DNA from: Osedax fenrisi
Taxonomy: Eukaryota; Annelida; Polychaeta; Sabellida; Siboglinidae
Assembly (NCBI GenBank): GCA_964019155.1
Contig: OZ025244.1
Coordinates: 28,501,495-28,565,494 of the forward strand
Direction: 5' to 3'
DNA: 64,000 nt
Shown: in pieces, positions 11,544-24,221 of the stretch
Numbering within the stretch: the first letter of the stretch is position 1
Layout: every line of letters starts with the position of its first letter
Translations under genes and position numbers: made by a program
The notes under the pieces: generated by a model
What the model was told of the DNA's origin: nothing
Databases searched by the model: none
The model's input: only the letters and a program-made list of their open reading frames with translations

Positions 11544-12390
11544 CTGACAGGTGGCGGGGGAGAAGGGGTGGGGGAGGGGTGTTAATATATTAATTAGTGA
11601 TTAATTCCGACTAGTTAGCGATCAATGGTTTAGTAAACAATATTTATCAAATTATTTATTATTAATTCGCTATACTATTAATATTTAACTCTGGAACTAT
11701 TTCTCTCGCCTATAAAAAGTAAATCGCCTTACAACCGTCTATAATAGGTAAATGTACATTTGAATGTATTAAATAATAATTTACATTTAACTGGATTACT
11801 ATACCAAAGGTTAAAATGTCTATTTTTAAGAAACTTTATTTCAAGCTTGAATGAAATTATCATTTAATAATGGTATCGAATACAAATTTAAATTCAATAT
11901 TCATATCACTGCAAAAACTAGTTTTTAAATAAATAATTTCACTACATTTTACTGATTATGTATATTTTAAAATATAATAATATATTATTTTATTATATTT
12001 CATTTAAACTATTTTATCTATATTTTTGTTTAGTTCATTCTTTTATGGTACTTATTATTTATTTTAGTTATTTATTTATAAATAACTAAATGATGATTTC
12101 ATAATTTTATGGCAAATTCAACAAAATTATATTTTTTTTATTTTATTCATTGTATTCTATTAGTAAACAGGAAGTCAAATAAAATTTTTAATTATTTTAT
12201 TTATATAGTTTATTTGGACTTGCTTTACAATAAAGTTTAATTGTCTCTATAAGCTTTAGCTCTTACAAAAACCCTGTTATAAATCTAAATCTGATAATCA
12301 TAATAATATTATTTAGAAAGTCAACAACAATTATATAGAAAAATATCTTTCAATACAAACTATATTTATATTATTAATAAGTACAAACAT

Positions 12391-12456
<66 letters not shown>

Positions 12457-12596
12457 CAGCAACCTTTCAACACACTTCCAGTCTACTACATCTATATAAT
12501 TCAAATATAATACAGTCACAATTCTGTTAGTTATTCAAATATTATAAGATAAAAGTTATTGATAGCGATAGTTACAGTGGTAACTTGAGTAACTCA

Positions 12597-12866
12597 ACTG
12601 AAGTATCACTTATAACCATATATGGCTTTAATGTCCCTTCGAAGCCGCTCTCACGTTAAGGCATCCGTGGTTTTAACGTGAGCCGATCATTTATTTATAC
12701 ACAATTATATAACTTCTATTTAATAAATAGGTCTTAAAATAATATTTAGAAGTTCTAAATATTATTCCAAGACCGACGTATAGGTCCGGATGGGGACAAT
12801 GACGAATAATGACATACTACCCGTCCGACGCATTAATCAACTGAGCCACCCGGCCGGCCAGTCGAT
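12597..12866 (-). mobile_element. tRNA-derived SINE copy
   Basis: Same body as the copy at 50255-50567 (ACTTATAACCATATATGGCT on the plus strand) with a head at 12866-12785 containing GGTGGCTCAGTTGATTAATG. The head differs from the other copy, so at least two tRNA-like heads share one body. Confidence 0.8.
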
Positions 12867-13409
12867 ACGTGTGTTGAACATATATTATTAATATATAACA
12901 AGCATTATTTGCATAGTTCAATTTGTAAGTTATTAACCTATAATTGCTCCTTATATACTTTTCGGTTAAATGGAACATTCTTAATACCAAAAATAAGATT
13001 TTATCATAAGAAAATAAAGATGTATGTCGGCTACTAAAGGTAAACATTTTTAAACAATACTAGGCCATAGTTCAACTATAAGGGGCGTTAGTTATATCAT
13101 TAGTGATATCGGAATATATAGTAAATGATTGATAGTTTAATATAGATTATGACTATCTATACACGGGTATCGTGTGTATAACACTTGTACATTTATATCG
13201 TATAATGAATGAGTTTATTAACAAAGTATAAGCGAGTAAATATTAGACTCGTAGTAATATAATAATTTGACGACTACGAGTGCCCCTATAATTGAACAAT
13301 ATGATGTCTTGCCTTAATCGGCTGTACTTAAATGATAACACTTATCACATGATATCAATAGTGATTCAGCGGCACTTGTTTACTTGTGGTCTCCGTTCTA
13401 CAATCAATC

Positions 13410-13450
<41 letters not shown>

Positions 13451-14039
13451 ATTAGATTTATATATGTGTCAGACGCATAGTCACATATATATGTGTGTTG
13501 TGCAGACTTTCTCCTGTAACCATGTCACTCTCCTATAGGTGATCTATAGCTAGACAATAGATAGATCTATTAACATACAAACACCTAAAAGGGTGTCATA
13601 CCGAAAAATTGCATAATATTAAAATTATTATTTTATAATATCATAATAATTATATTAATATTATAACTATTATAATTCTAATAAAATTAATAATTTTAAT
13701 AAAATATCAAGTTATTATAATAATTATTGGCTAAACTTAAATTAAGTATTATAGTTATATTATTATTAAATAATTATTATTAATTATTAAAAATCAATTA
13801 AACTTGGAACCTAAATAATTTAGATTTATTTAGAAATATAAAAACTGTATTATTAGTTTATTTAACATATTTAGTAAATATCTCGAATAAAGTTTATAAA
13901 CTCAGAATACCAATAAACTCAGATTACTTTTTAAATAATCATTAATTATGCAATTATTATTTGAATATTTATAATTTAATTACTAAATACTGATTGTAAA
14001 TATAATATACATATATCATATATTATAATAAAATATTTA

Positions 14040-14485
14040 GTGAAGCAAAGATATAACACTCCCTATATACACAACATGATTAATATTCTGGCATCCCGCT
14101 GCTAGCAGTAGTATCGAAATCAATGAAATATATTTAGGTTGGCAGCGATATGCACATTACCATGTTTTCATTGCTCTATTAAATTACATGCAATATAAAT
14201 TAGTTTTTATTTGACACATAGATATTTATAGCGTTTAAAACCAACATATCCTATTACTTTGTTATATATTAGTAATGCACACTTAGTTTTTATCATATAA
14301 ATAATAATATAGATAATATTATTTTTCATTTTAAAAGTGTATAGTTTGATACTAATTTACATTATAAAAAACACCTAATTCCGAGAATTGACCCGCTGTG
14401 GGTTTTTGTATACAAAATAGAATTACACGATTTCGCGAGTGTTATATATTTCCTTAGCAAAAATATTTTGTATAGGTGTATAACT
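14040..14485 (+). repeat. dispersed repeat A, copy 2
   Basis: Direct copy of the element at 3365-3815. It lies between the genes; boundaries are approximate because both flanks are AT-rich. Confidence 0.85.
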
Positions 14486-15585
14486 AATGACTATAGAAGA
14501 GAAATACATATCATTTAATATTATCTTAAAGATAACTATAATTTCAAATGTATATACAATTATTCTAACAATACCTTTACAATAAACTGGGTACCCTGAT
14601 TCATAATTAATAAATAAATTAATCTACTAATTATTATCGTTATGTTATAAAAGTTATTAAGTTATTAAGTTAATAACTAATTAACTGAGCTAATATAATC
14701 ATATTTAATGATTAATTTAATAATATCATACTTACTAATTAACTTAGTATGATATTAATGTAATATTAGATTAAATATACGTATTAACTTAATTATTAAG
14801 TCAATAACTAATTAAATAAATTATTAAGATACGTTAACTTAAAGTTAAGAGTGCTGGGTTAAGTATTAATATTAATTTAGAAATATCATAAGTTTAATTT
14901 AATTTAACTAATAACTTAATAATTATTAACTTTAACTTAAAGTTTAAGTTAAACTTAATTAAATATATAATATTATATTATATATATATGATAATCATAA
15001 TATAATATTATTATGATATTATATTAATTTAATATAATTAAATATTAAATCATATATTTAATATAATCATTATATTAATGATATATCTAAATCAATACTA
15101 ATACTTAATACAGCATGCTTAAATTATTATTAAATGAGGTAACTTGAGTATGAAGATATATCTTCGTTTATAACAAAAATAATATGTATTATTATCTTTA
15201 TTAATATTAAATATATTAAAAATAATATTATTATTTTAATTTTATATTTACAAAAATTCAAAAATTATTTAATTAAAATTACCATCTTCATATGGAGGTA
15301 ACAATGTACCCAATAAGTTGAAAGATATATCATGATTCATTATTTAATATTGTTAAATAATATATTGTTATATAATTATGTTTAATTAAAGAGTATACAT
15401 ATTAATCACATTAATTTATAAATTTATAAATTGTAATTTAAATATTATTGGAATATATTATTTTATTTATTACAAAGACTCTGAATATACTATACGGATC
15501 TTTTCCAAATTATCCACATACAGGTAAAAACAATAAAAAAAACATTCAATTAAACACAATAATTAATATTGTTCAACTATAATAT

Positions 15586-16045
15586 ACCCAGCAAACATTA
15601 AGAGCAGCATAATAGCAGCATAACAGCATATGCTAGAGCCTCAAATGTTTACATTGTGCTATTATGCTGCTATTAAATGTATATTATGCTGCTATTATGC
15701 TGCTATTAATTTGTCACGCTATTATGCTGCTGTTATGCTGCTATTATGCTGCCATTATGCTGCTATTATGCTGATATTAATTTTAAATGTATATTATGCT
15801 GCTATATGCTACTCTTCTAATAATATCAGCATAATAGCAGCATAATATACTTTTAAAATTAATAGCAGCATAATAGCAGCATAATGGCAGCATAATAGCA
15901 GCATAACAGCAGCATAATAGCGTGACAAATTAATAGCAGCATAATAGCAGCATAATATACATTTAATAGCAGCATAATAGCATAATGTAAACATTTGAGG
16001 CTCTAGCATATGCTGCTATTATGCTGCTCTTACAGTTTGCTGGGT
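15586..16045. mobile_element. 460-bp foldback element
   Basis: Starts ACCCAGCAAACA and ends GTTTGCTGGGT. The whole length is a near-perfect inverted repeat centred near 15818, built from AGCAGCATAAT units, so both strands show the same open frame (MLEPQMFTLCYY...). A foldback-type MITE; the frames are a by-product of symmetry. Confidence 0.9.
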
Positions 16046-16220
16046 AGGGCTACTACTCAATATAAAATTAGTATATTATAATCCATGTAAACTCAAGAAC
16101 TAGGCGTGACCATTTTCTCGGTAAATATGAACTTATTAGTGCACTCTCGAGGCTAAATAATATGGCTGAGGTCAATATTTAAATCGCATTAGAGAGCTAG
16201 CTAGCTCTATAGCAATATAG

Positions 16221-17213
16221 TAGGGGAAAGTAATCGATTACGGACACTCTAGGTATCTCAGAAATCATAAATCCTACAAAAAATGTGTAATGATTAAACT
16301 ATTCATAATTATATAAATACGTCTAAAAATCTAGTCTAAAAATGTCTTTTTTATTTTGAATTATTCAAAATATTGCTGATATATGCCTATCCAATAAACA
16401 GATTTTTGTATTACGTTTTTAAATTTATTATAACAAATTTCAACTTAAAACCTTCTCAAGAACATACAAATTTATCGATATAATAACATAACCATATATA
16501 TTATTAAAAACTAAAGTATTCTAAACATTATTAACATAATTTCTCAATTAATTATATAATATTTAGTTATAAGCATATGTATTTAGTGGTCATATAATTC
16601 CCTAACACTGACACTCTATATGTCTTAATACGGACACCCTATAACCAATCAGCGCGAAGAGTATGAACTATTCTGATTTTCATAAAAATCGTGTACGTTA
16701 TAATATTAATACCACCTATAAAGCTACATCTAAAATTTGTATTATTTAGATAATATTGTAAATACTTAAATTGTATCATTAATTAAAAAAATAATAAAAA
16801 TGAATAAATTATTAACTAATTAAATTATAATAAATTGTTCATAAAATCAATAATAAATAATATAATTATAATTTATTTGATTGATTCATCAGTAATATAT
16901 AGTTTATCTAGTGGCACACTTCCGACTGACACTGTCCGTATTGTAACACAGGGTGTCCGTATTCGGACATGGGTATCGAATACGGACACCCCCGTTATCT
17001 ATAGATAGGAATACCTATATATAATATCTATATGGAATGAAAAGATTAAATACAATTTTAAAATCACAATAATATCTATAGTTATATAATATTAATATAT
17101 TGTAGGTATATTGTATATTGTATATTGTACCTAATTGTTGAATAAAAATAATGAATAATAAAATGTTAAGACCATTTAATGTTAAGGTGTCCGGATTACG
17201 TTACTTTCCCCTA
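16221..17213. mobile_element. TIR element, GGGGAAAGTAA ends
   Basis: Left TAGGGGAAAGTAATCGATTA and right end ATTACGTTACTTTCCCCTA are inverted. Inside are inverted pairs of ATACGGACACCC. About 800 bp of related sequence in the opposite orientation lies at 58985-59760. Non-coding; possible TA target duplication. Confidence 0.85.
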
Positions 17214-17269
17214 TAGGAGGTAGGGTATATATATGGCATATACTACCGAAATTAGATCCCCAACTAAAT

Positions 17270-18650
17270 CCCCCACTGTAGATAACCTGGTGTTGGGGGA
17301 TATTTCCGAGTCCGGTAATAACAACGTTTGAAGTATGTCTGGGAAGTTCGGAGGTCACTGTGTATATAACCTGGTGTTGGGGGATACTTCCGAGTTCGGT
17401 AATAACAACGTTTGAAGTATGTCTGGGAAGTTCGGAAGTCACTGTGTAGATAACCTGGTGTTGGGGGATATTTCCGAGTTCGGTAATAACAACATTTGAA
17501 GTAGGTCTAGTCTGGGAAGTTGGAGGTCACCGTGTAGATAACCTGGTGTTGGGGGATATTTCCGAGTTCGGTAATAACATCGTTTGAAGTATGTCTGGGA
17601 AGTTCGGAAGTCACCGTGTAGATAACCTGGTGTTGGGGGATATTTCCGAGTTCGGTAATAACAACATTTGAAGTAGGTCTAGTCTGGGAAGTTCGGAGGT
17701 CACCGTGTAGATAACCTGGTGTTGGGGGATATTTCCGAGTTCGGTAATAACATCGTTTGAAGTATGTCTGGGAAGTTCGGAGGTCACCGTGTAGATAACC
17801 TGGTGTTGGGGGATATTTCCGAGTTCGGTAATAACATCGTTTGAAGTATGTATGGGAAGTTCGGAAGTCACCGTGTAGATAACCTGGTGTTGGGGGATAT
17901 TTCCGAGTTCGGTAATAACAACATTTGAAGTAGGTCTAGTCTGGGAAGTTCGGAGGTCACCGGGTAGATAACCTGGTGTTGGGGGATATTTCCGAGTTCG
18001 GTAATAACAACGTTTGAAGTATGTCTGGGAAGTTGGGAGGTCACCGTGTAGATAACCTGGTGTTGGGGGATATTTCCGAGTTCGGTAATAACAACATTTG
18101 AAGTATGTCTGGGAAGTTCGGAAGTCACTGTGTAGATAACCTGGTGTTGGGGGATATTTCCGAGTTCGGTAATAACAACATTTGAAGTAGGTCTAGTCTG
18201 GGAAGTTGGAGGTCACCGTGTAGATAACCTGGTGTTGGGGGATATTTCCGAGTTCGGTAATAACATCGTTTGAAGTATGTCTGGGAAGTTCGGAAGTCAC
18301 CGTGTAGATAACCTAGTGTTGGGGGATATTTCCGAGTTCGGTAATAACAACATTTTAAGTAGGTCTAGTCTGGGAAGTTCGGAGGTCACCAGGTAGATAA
18401 CCTGGTGTTGGGGGATATTTCCGAGTTCGGTAATAACAACGTTTGAAGTATGTCTGGGAAGTTCGGAAGTCACTGTGTAGATAACCTGGTGTTGGGGGAT
18501 ATTTCCGAGTTCGGTAATAACAACATTTGAAGTAGGTCTAGTCTGGGAAGTTCGGAGGTCACCGTGTAGATAACCTGGTGTTGGGGGATATTTCCGAGTT
18601 CGGTAATAACATCGTTTGAAGTATGTCTAGTCTGGGAAGTTCGGAGGTTA
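17270..18650. repeat. 84/89-bp minisatellite, ~16 copies
   Basis: Unit GATAACCTGGTGTTGGGGGA... to ...AAGTTCGGAGGTCACCGTGTA. Two length classes differ by a 5-bp TAGTC duplication and often alternate. The 84-bp class is a multiple of three, which creates 86-codon open frames on the minus strand that are not genes. Confidence 0.96.
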
Positions 18651-18895
18651 TCTGCATTAAACGCGAATGTTGGGGGGATCGGTACCATATATGGTATAGC
18701 TCTATAGAGCTATAGCTAATTCTCTCTATAATTCTCTCTTATCACAATTAAAGCTCTTCTCTCTAGCTCTATGCTAAGTACCGATATTACTATATGTCAG
18801 ATGATCCTAACTACAGCTAATCTCCGCAGATATAGGATGACACTCGTTATTGGCTGCGGGTACGATAGTGGCGTTGGTAGTGGCGAACCTGCAAC

Positions 18896-19006
18896 ACCGG
18901 TGTGGTCTCTTAATACACCGGGTACGCGCGTCACGGTCAGTTAACCCGCTCGCTATGACGTCATCGTAGCGGTCCACACATACGGTGTCGTCATCATCGT
19001 AATCAT
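18896..19006 (-). CDS. orphan GC-rich candidate exon
   Basis: An unusually GC- and CpG-rich island with an open minus-strand frame behind a good acceptor (TTCTCTCAG). The frame begins DYDDDDTVCVDRYDD and ends KRPHR. Cutting at T|GTTGCA gives phase 1, which would join in frame to the first recognised GPATCH1 exon; cutting at AG|GTTCGC (18889) gives phase 2, which would not. There is no convincing match to the human GPATCH1 N-terminus and no initiator Met in frame. It contains TGACGTCA (18956-18963), a CRE-type octamer, so it may instead be promoter or 5' UTR between the divergent genes. Confidence 0.3.
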
Positions 19007-19199
19007 CTGAGAGAAGTGAATGACATATTGTATAGGTATTATCATTGCCTATATCATTGCGCTATTCGAATTTTCATAAACCTAATAATAAATATACACG
19101 ATAATGTTATTAATGATAATTAATATTATAATCTTAGACATAGTAGTGAAGTATCTACGATTAAAATGGTTATGGTTATAAGGGTTATTATTATACACC

Positions 19200-19286
19200 T
19201 TGATGGTATTATACAAGAGACGATCAAAAAGGAAGAGTTGAGGGTTAAATGTTACATTTCAAATACGAGTTAATGGTATAGGTAGG

Positions 19287-19326
<40 letters not shown>

Positions 19327-19492
19327 ATAGATATTTGTGGGATATTTTGTTTAATTGGTTTAGTTTTGTCCTGCTAGTTTTTAGCTGCAGTACATCCCAA
19401 AGTGAGCCTATACAAATTTATTTCGCATTTAAAATGTAACCTTTGCAACTCAACTCGTCCTTTTCGATCGTAACCCATTATACATACTTGGT
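19200..19492. mobile_element. inverted-repeat element with TA core
   Basis: CGATCAAAAAGGAAGAGTTG and GTTACATTT near the left end mirror AAATGTAACC and CAACTCGTCCTTTTCGATCG near the right end. The centre is a (TA)n tract. MITE-like, between the genes. Confidence 0.75.
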
Positions 19493-19885
19493 TTACATAT
19501 ATTTAAAACATATTGAATGACAACTCGTAACGCCATCTATATCATATTTTGTATATTTAAATAATATTTTCAATTGTTCATCACACTTCCGTCAGCGGAG
19601 TCCATTTTAAATTCAAGTGATCCTATTATTTAAAATATTTGTATTTACTGTTAACCCTTGAACCAACTTATATAACACCAATAAAAGGTTTATATATTTA
19701 TGATGTTTTAATGTATTACAAAATTATAATTACTTATAATTAATAAATAAAAAAATATAAATAAATAAACATGCAATCCTACTATAGTAGGATTGCTATT
19801 AATCCATAAATATATTTATGGATTAATTAATTAAATTATTTATATATAATTTATACATTTATTAATGGATACACTATTATCTTAA

Positions 19886-20005
19886 AGGGTGTACACATGG
19901 GGAGCGCAGGCGATCAAACTTTGTGCTAGCACAAAGTGGCTCGGTATATACTTGACATGTTCTATTTACACGCTCATACATTTGCTCGCGGTGTGTACAC
20001 GTAAA
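19886..20005. mobile_element. small MITE, GTGTACAC ends
   Basis: GGGTGTACACATGGGGAGC at the left mirrors GCTCGCGGTGTGTACACG at the right; an inner CTTTGTGCTAGCACAAAG palindrome is present. About 120 bp. Confidence 0.6.
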
Positions 20006-20154
20006 GTGCTAGAATGGTCGATCAAACTACTGTAGTATGGTATCGAGTGCTAGCACTGAGTGCCAGTAAATTCAACAGGTTGAATTTTGCAGTACTAGTA
20101 CGAGCTCGTTACCGGAATGGTAACAAGTTGTTACTAACAACGCATTGCATTCAG

Positions 20155-20230
20155 GGCCGGCTTAAGGGGGGGGGGCAAATCGGGCAATTGCCCGGGGACC
20201 CAAATTTTGGGGGGCCCATGAATTATTTGA
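20155..20230 (+). mobile_element. DNA transposon end-like sequence
   Basis: CAGGGCCGGCTTAAG followed by a G run, CAAATCGGGCAATTGCCC and a mirrored GGGG/CCCAAATTTTGGGG. CAGGG-type ends are common in hAT elements; no partner end was located, so this is tentative. Confidence 0.4.
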
Positions 20231-21552
20231 GACATTTTTTTTTACTATTTATATGAAAAAAAAAATTTTCTTAAATATTTTTCTTATATATTATTAATTC
20301 TAATTAAAAAAATAATATAATAAATTAATTAAATATGAGTCATTTAGGCCGATTTGAAGAGTGAATTTTACAAAAATTTCTAAATTGACACGAAGATATG
20401 GTGGAAACAGCTACATGAAGATTTTGGAAAACATGCTAATAGTGATAACATAGATATTTTCACACATCTCTGATTGTTAGATCAAAAAGTATGAAACCGA
20501 TTGATAAATAATTGTTTGATAAACTAGAAGGTGATAAATGATAAACGTATTAAGGTATTATTAACCATAGTTAAATCTTAACAATTTATAATTCTATAAT
20601 TAGTTTACAAAACAAAAAGTATACTTTTTTTTATTAAAATTAAATATATTTTATAAGATATATTTTAACTATGATTTCTGATATTTGTAAAGGATTATAT
20701 TGATTATAAATTACGAAAAAAACGATATTCTATATAGATTTATAATTGTTATAGTAATTAAAAAAATAGATATTTTCAAAATAATTTTTCTCAAAATAAT
20801 TAACTTTCTCTATCTTATGCTCGTATTAATCAAATGTGTATATTCTCATAGTGTATATATTATTATAATTGTATTAGTACACATAATATATATATATAAT
20901 AGTTTTAATTTAAATAGGATTATTCTGATTTAGGTTATTCTTATAGTATTATCAATAATGTCTATTGATGAAAGGGAATTATGTACATAAAATGATTATC
21001 TTTTTCAACATACTATCATTACAGAAAGATATTATATTTATTGAAACAGATATTATTTATAAATATATATATATAACATACATATAATACTAAAGGCATT
21101 TTTGCAATTATCCACCTATTACTTGCAAATGAATGTTTAGATTGACATCACCCTCATCTATCTATTTACAAATAAATACACACAATGGCGATATTCTTAT
21201 TGGAGAATAGGTGATAAGTTATCACTGATAACTACAGAATTGAAGAAATACAAAATTCAAAATATTATATTATATATCAGTGTACTCAATTCCATATATA
21301 TCACATCGATATATATTATCGTTATTTATATCAAGTTAGGTAGGTATTATAGCCTACTATTATTATATAGGTATTTATTGATTTACGACGTACAATTCTA
21401 CGTTGAGATTCATTATCACTGATAATTTATCACATTGGTCAATATTTAGCTACCGATCAGCGATCGTGAAAAGTCGTGATCGTGCCCATCACTGCCTATA
21501 AGCTACATTGTTAATTGTATTGATTCTTCAAATAATAATACTTATATTGCGC

Positions 21553-21585
<33 letters not shown>

Positions 21586-21627
21586 TTTTAATATTTCATA
21601 TATTTTTTATTTGTACTCCCTTCTGAG

Positions 21628-21670
<43 letters not shown>

Positions 21671-21773
21671 ATTTAATATAAATGTAATATAAAAATGTAA
21701 CTATTAAAAAACTGTATTTAGTTAAAGATTAGTATTCATTATTCAACATCATATTTAACATACTACCAAATGT

Positions 21774-21830
<57 letters not shown>

Positions 21831-22106
21831 AGTATGTGTGTGTATGTGTGTGTGTATGTGTGTGTATGTATGTGTGTGTGTATCATAGATATAAAGAAAA
21901 TATTTCTTTATATATATATAAATCTATAGATATTATGTAATACAGTTATAGCAAAGCCCTAGGGCTTTGGTTATAGTGTGTATGTGCGTGTGCGTTTGTG
22001 TATGTTAGTGTGAATGTGTGTATGTGTGTGTGAGTGTGTGCGACGCACACTGTGCGTGTGTTAGTGTGAGTGTGAGTGTGTGTGAATGTGTTGATGTGTG
22101 TGTGTG

Positions 22107-22731
22107 CCATAGAGCTAGAGAGAAACTTTCTCTCTAGCTCTGTGGTGTGTGCGAATCATCATGTAAAGAAACTTTCTTTATATCGATGGTGCGAATATGT
22201 TTGTGCCACTCACTGTGTTCGTGCAATGCACGCCGTGTATGTATATATATATATGTGTGTGTGTGTGTATTATTATTAGTATTAACATTAATTTGTATTG
22301 GGCCCAATACAAGTCAATGAATATTAACAACAAGATATACAGGCCATTCACTATACCATCTGTATTCTCATTTTCTATTGTATAGTAATTTAAAGTCTGG
22401 TATATTTCTTATCTGACAAACAATTGAGTATATTCGTAGATGTATATTATACTCATAGAGCTAGAGAGAAAACTTTATCTCTAGCTCTATGATTATACCA
22501 TCGATATAAAGAAAGAGCTTTCTTTATATCGATGGATTATACCCATAGATTTAGAGTACCACTGGTACTCTAAATCTATGATTATACCATAAGATTATAC
22601 TATAAAATATATTATGGTAAACTATAAATATATGGGTATATTCAATGTGATTTAAAAAGTGGAATCAATGAGAGTATACCATAGACATTAGAGTGAGGAG
22701 ACCATATAGAGACCCCACTCTATATCTATGG
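22107..22731. repeat. cluster of six short palindromes
   Basis: Six stem-loop palindromes of 32-53 bp: 22107-22145 and 22454-22491 (CATAGAGCTAGAGAGAAA arms), 22157-22188 (imperfect) and 22498-22535 (CCATCGATATAAAGAAAG arms, perfect, 2-bp centre), 22544-22580 (CATAGATTTAGAGTACC arms, perfect, 3-bp centre), 22679-22731 (imperfect). Those from 22454 on are separated by ATTATAC-type spacers. The arms equal the terminal repeats of larger elements at 34478 and 3823. Confidence 0.9.
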
Positions 22732-22906
22732 ATTATACTCAACGGCAATTGAATAAAAATAAATTATAATTAACAAAATGGTTACATTAATGTGTGATAC
22801 TTATTCAATTGTATAATAATAAATTAATAGTTTTATGAGAATTAAAAACATTTATTTGATAGAATATATTTAATCATAATTTATTACTATATTTTAATAT
22901 AATATG

Positions 22907-22948
<42 letters not shown>

Positions 22949-23020
22949 AATAGAAAAAGTGAATTTATAGATGTATCTTCGTAGCAAAGTATATGGTAAT
23001 AATTGATGAGTCTGAAATAG

Positions 23021-23110
23021 CAATACCTCCTATAACCTCGAGGTTATAGGAGGTCTTGCTATAACATCGATGGGGTCTTGCCTATAACCTCGAGGTTATA
23101 GGAGGTATTG
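23021..23110. repeat. nested palindrome, CCTCCTATAACC
   Basis: A perfect 28-bp palindrome (CCTCCTATAACCTCGAGGTTATAGGAGG, split here as its 14-bp arm and mirror) at 23026-23053 and a second copy at 23081-23102. Together they form an outer inverted repeat of the whole 90 bp. A related imperfect hairpin is at 11233-11258. Confidence 0.85.
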
Positions 23111-23940
23111 TTTTTAATCACTCTGTGACGCCCCTAGTTACATTCGATATCCACCTCAATTATTACCAATTATAAATTCATTACAATTATATTTAATATT
23201 TAGTGTTCAATATAAGATATATGAATGTTTATTTAGATCCTATATTAAATATTAATAAAATATTTATATTTAAATATTAAAGCTAATATAAATATCAAAA
23301 TTAAATCCATAGTTGTGTATTTTATTATTATATATATTTATATAAATTCTATTATATGTGTACTATTTAAATTTTTAAATAATTTTATAATTATTTTATT
23401 TTATTATTTTTATATTATATTGGTATAGTTTATACTATATATTGGATATTAATAATTATAGGTATTTATAATATACAATTCAATAGTTTATTGCAATATT
23501 TATATACACTCATATGATTATTAATTAAATTAAAACAAAATATTGACTAATTATACTCGCTATTATTTCGCTCTAAAATAATAAAATCATATTTAATATG
23601 ATATTATAATAATTAGCATAATAATGGTTGCAACCCCAATAAAGGGTTGCAATTTCAAGTTGAACTTGAAACGAAGTAACGGGAATTTTATTTAAACATG
23701 AATATATATTAGATTACTATTATATCAATATTAATTAAGGTTAATGCACGAGTTAGGAACGATTTTCAAAATGTTCAGCAAATTGAGGCGGCGCGGCGGC
23801 AGTGAGCGCGCATAGTGTATACAGTTAACAAGGGTTATATGTTTATATTGGTTTAATTAAGGTGAATATTATTCACGTATCAATGCCTACCTATATCGAT
23901 AAAGCTTATATAAGAGCAAATATAGCAAATAAAGCAAATA

Positions 23941-23971
<31 letters not shown>

Positions 23972-24060
23972 AACACACACACATACACACTCACACATAA
24001 ACACACACATGCACATACTCATTCACTTACACATACACATTGTTAAAATAAATTCTGAAA

Positions 24061-24097
<37 letters not shown>

Positions 24098-24221
24098 TTA
24101 TATATATATATTTTATATATATATATTCTATACAAAGTATGTAGATTCTATTATAACTTTTAGTACATACATATACGATAGTCGATGATTGACAGGTACC
24201 CCATAGCACAGCAACACCGCA

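Larger units (their letters stand above)
12870..18800. other. intergenic, no recognised gene besides repeats
   Basis: Apart from the SINE, repeat A, foldback, TIR element and minisatellite listed separately, this stretch is AT-rich sequence in which I see no coding signal. 13380-13460 is a TA-centred hairpin (AATCTAATTATATATA against TATATAATTAGATT). 14580-15120 is made of diverged TTAACTTAA/TAATATCATA motifs. Confidence 0.7.
19007..24221. other. intergenic upstream of ANAPC4
   Basis: Holds two MITE-like elements, a transposon end, (TA)n tracts (21560, 21610, 21780, 22915), GT-rich repeats at 21835-22100, the palindrome cluster and short palindromes such as CAAAGCCCTAGGGCTTTG (21957-21974). 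No gene recognised. The 200 bp before the ATG at 24222 has CA repeats and (TA)n but no promoter motif I could defend. Confidence 0.65.

Noticed and set aside
17182..18688. Several 72-86-codon minus-strand frames with repeated TSELPRHTSN...
   Set aside because: The 84-bp minisatellite unit is a multiple of three; frames break at each 89-bp unit and have no start or codon bias.
18650..18690. Frame reading YGTDPP as the missing GPATCH1 first exon
   Set aside because: No initiator Met in frame and it lies in a TIR remnant; similarity is three residues.
22107..22731. CRISPR-like array of hairpins
   Set aside because: Eukaryotic context; the hairpins differ from one another, spacers are the conserved part and are only about 7 bp.
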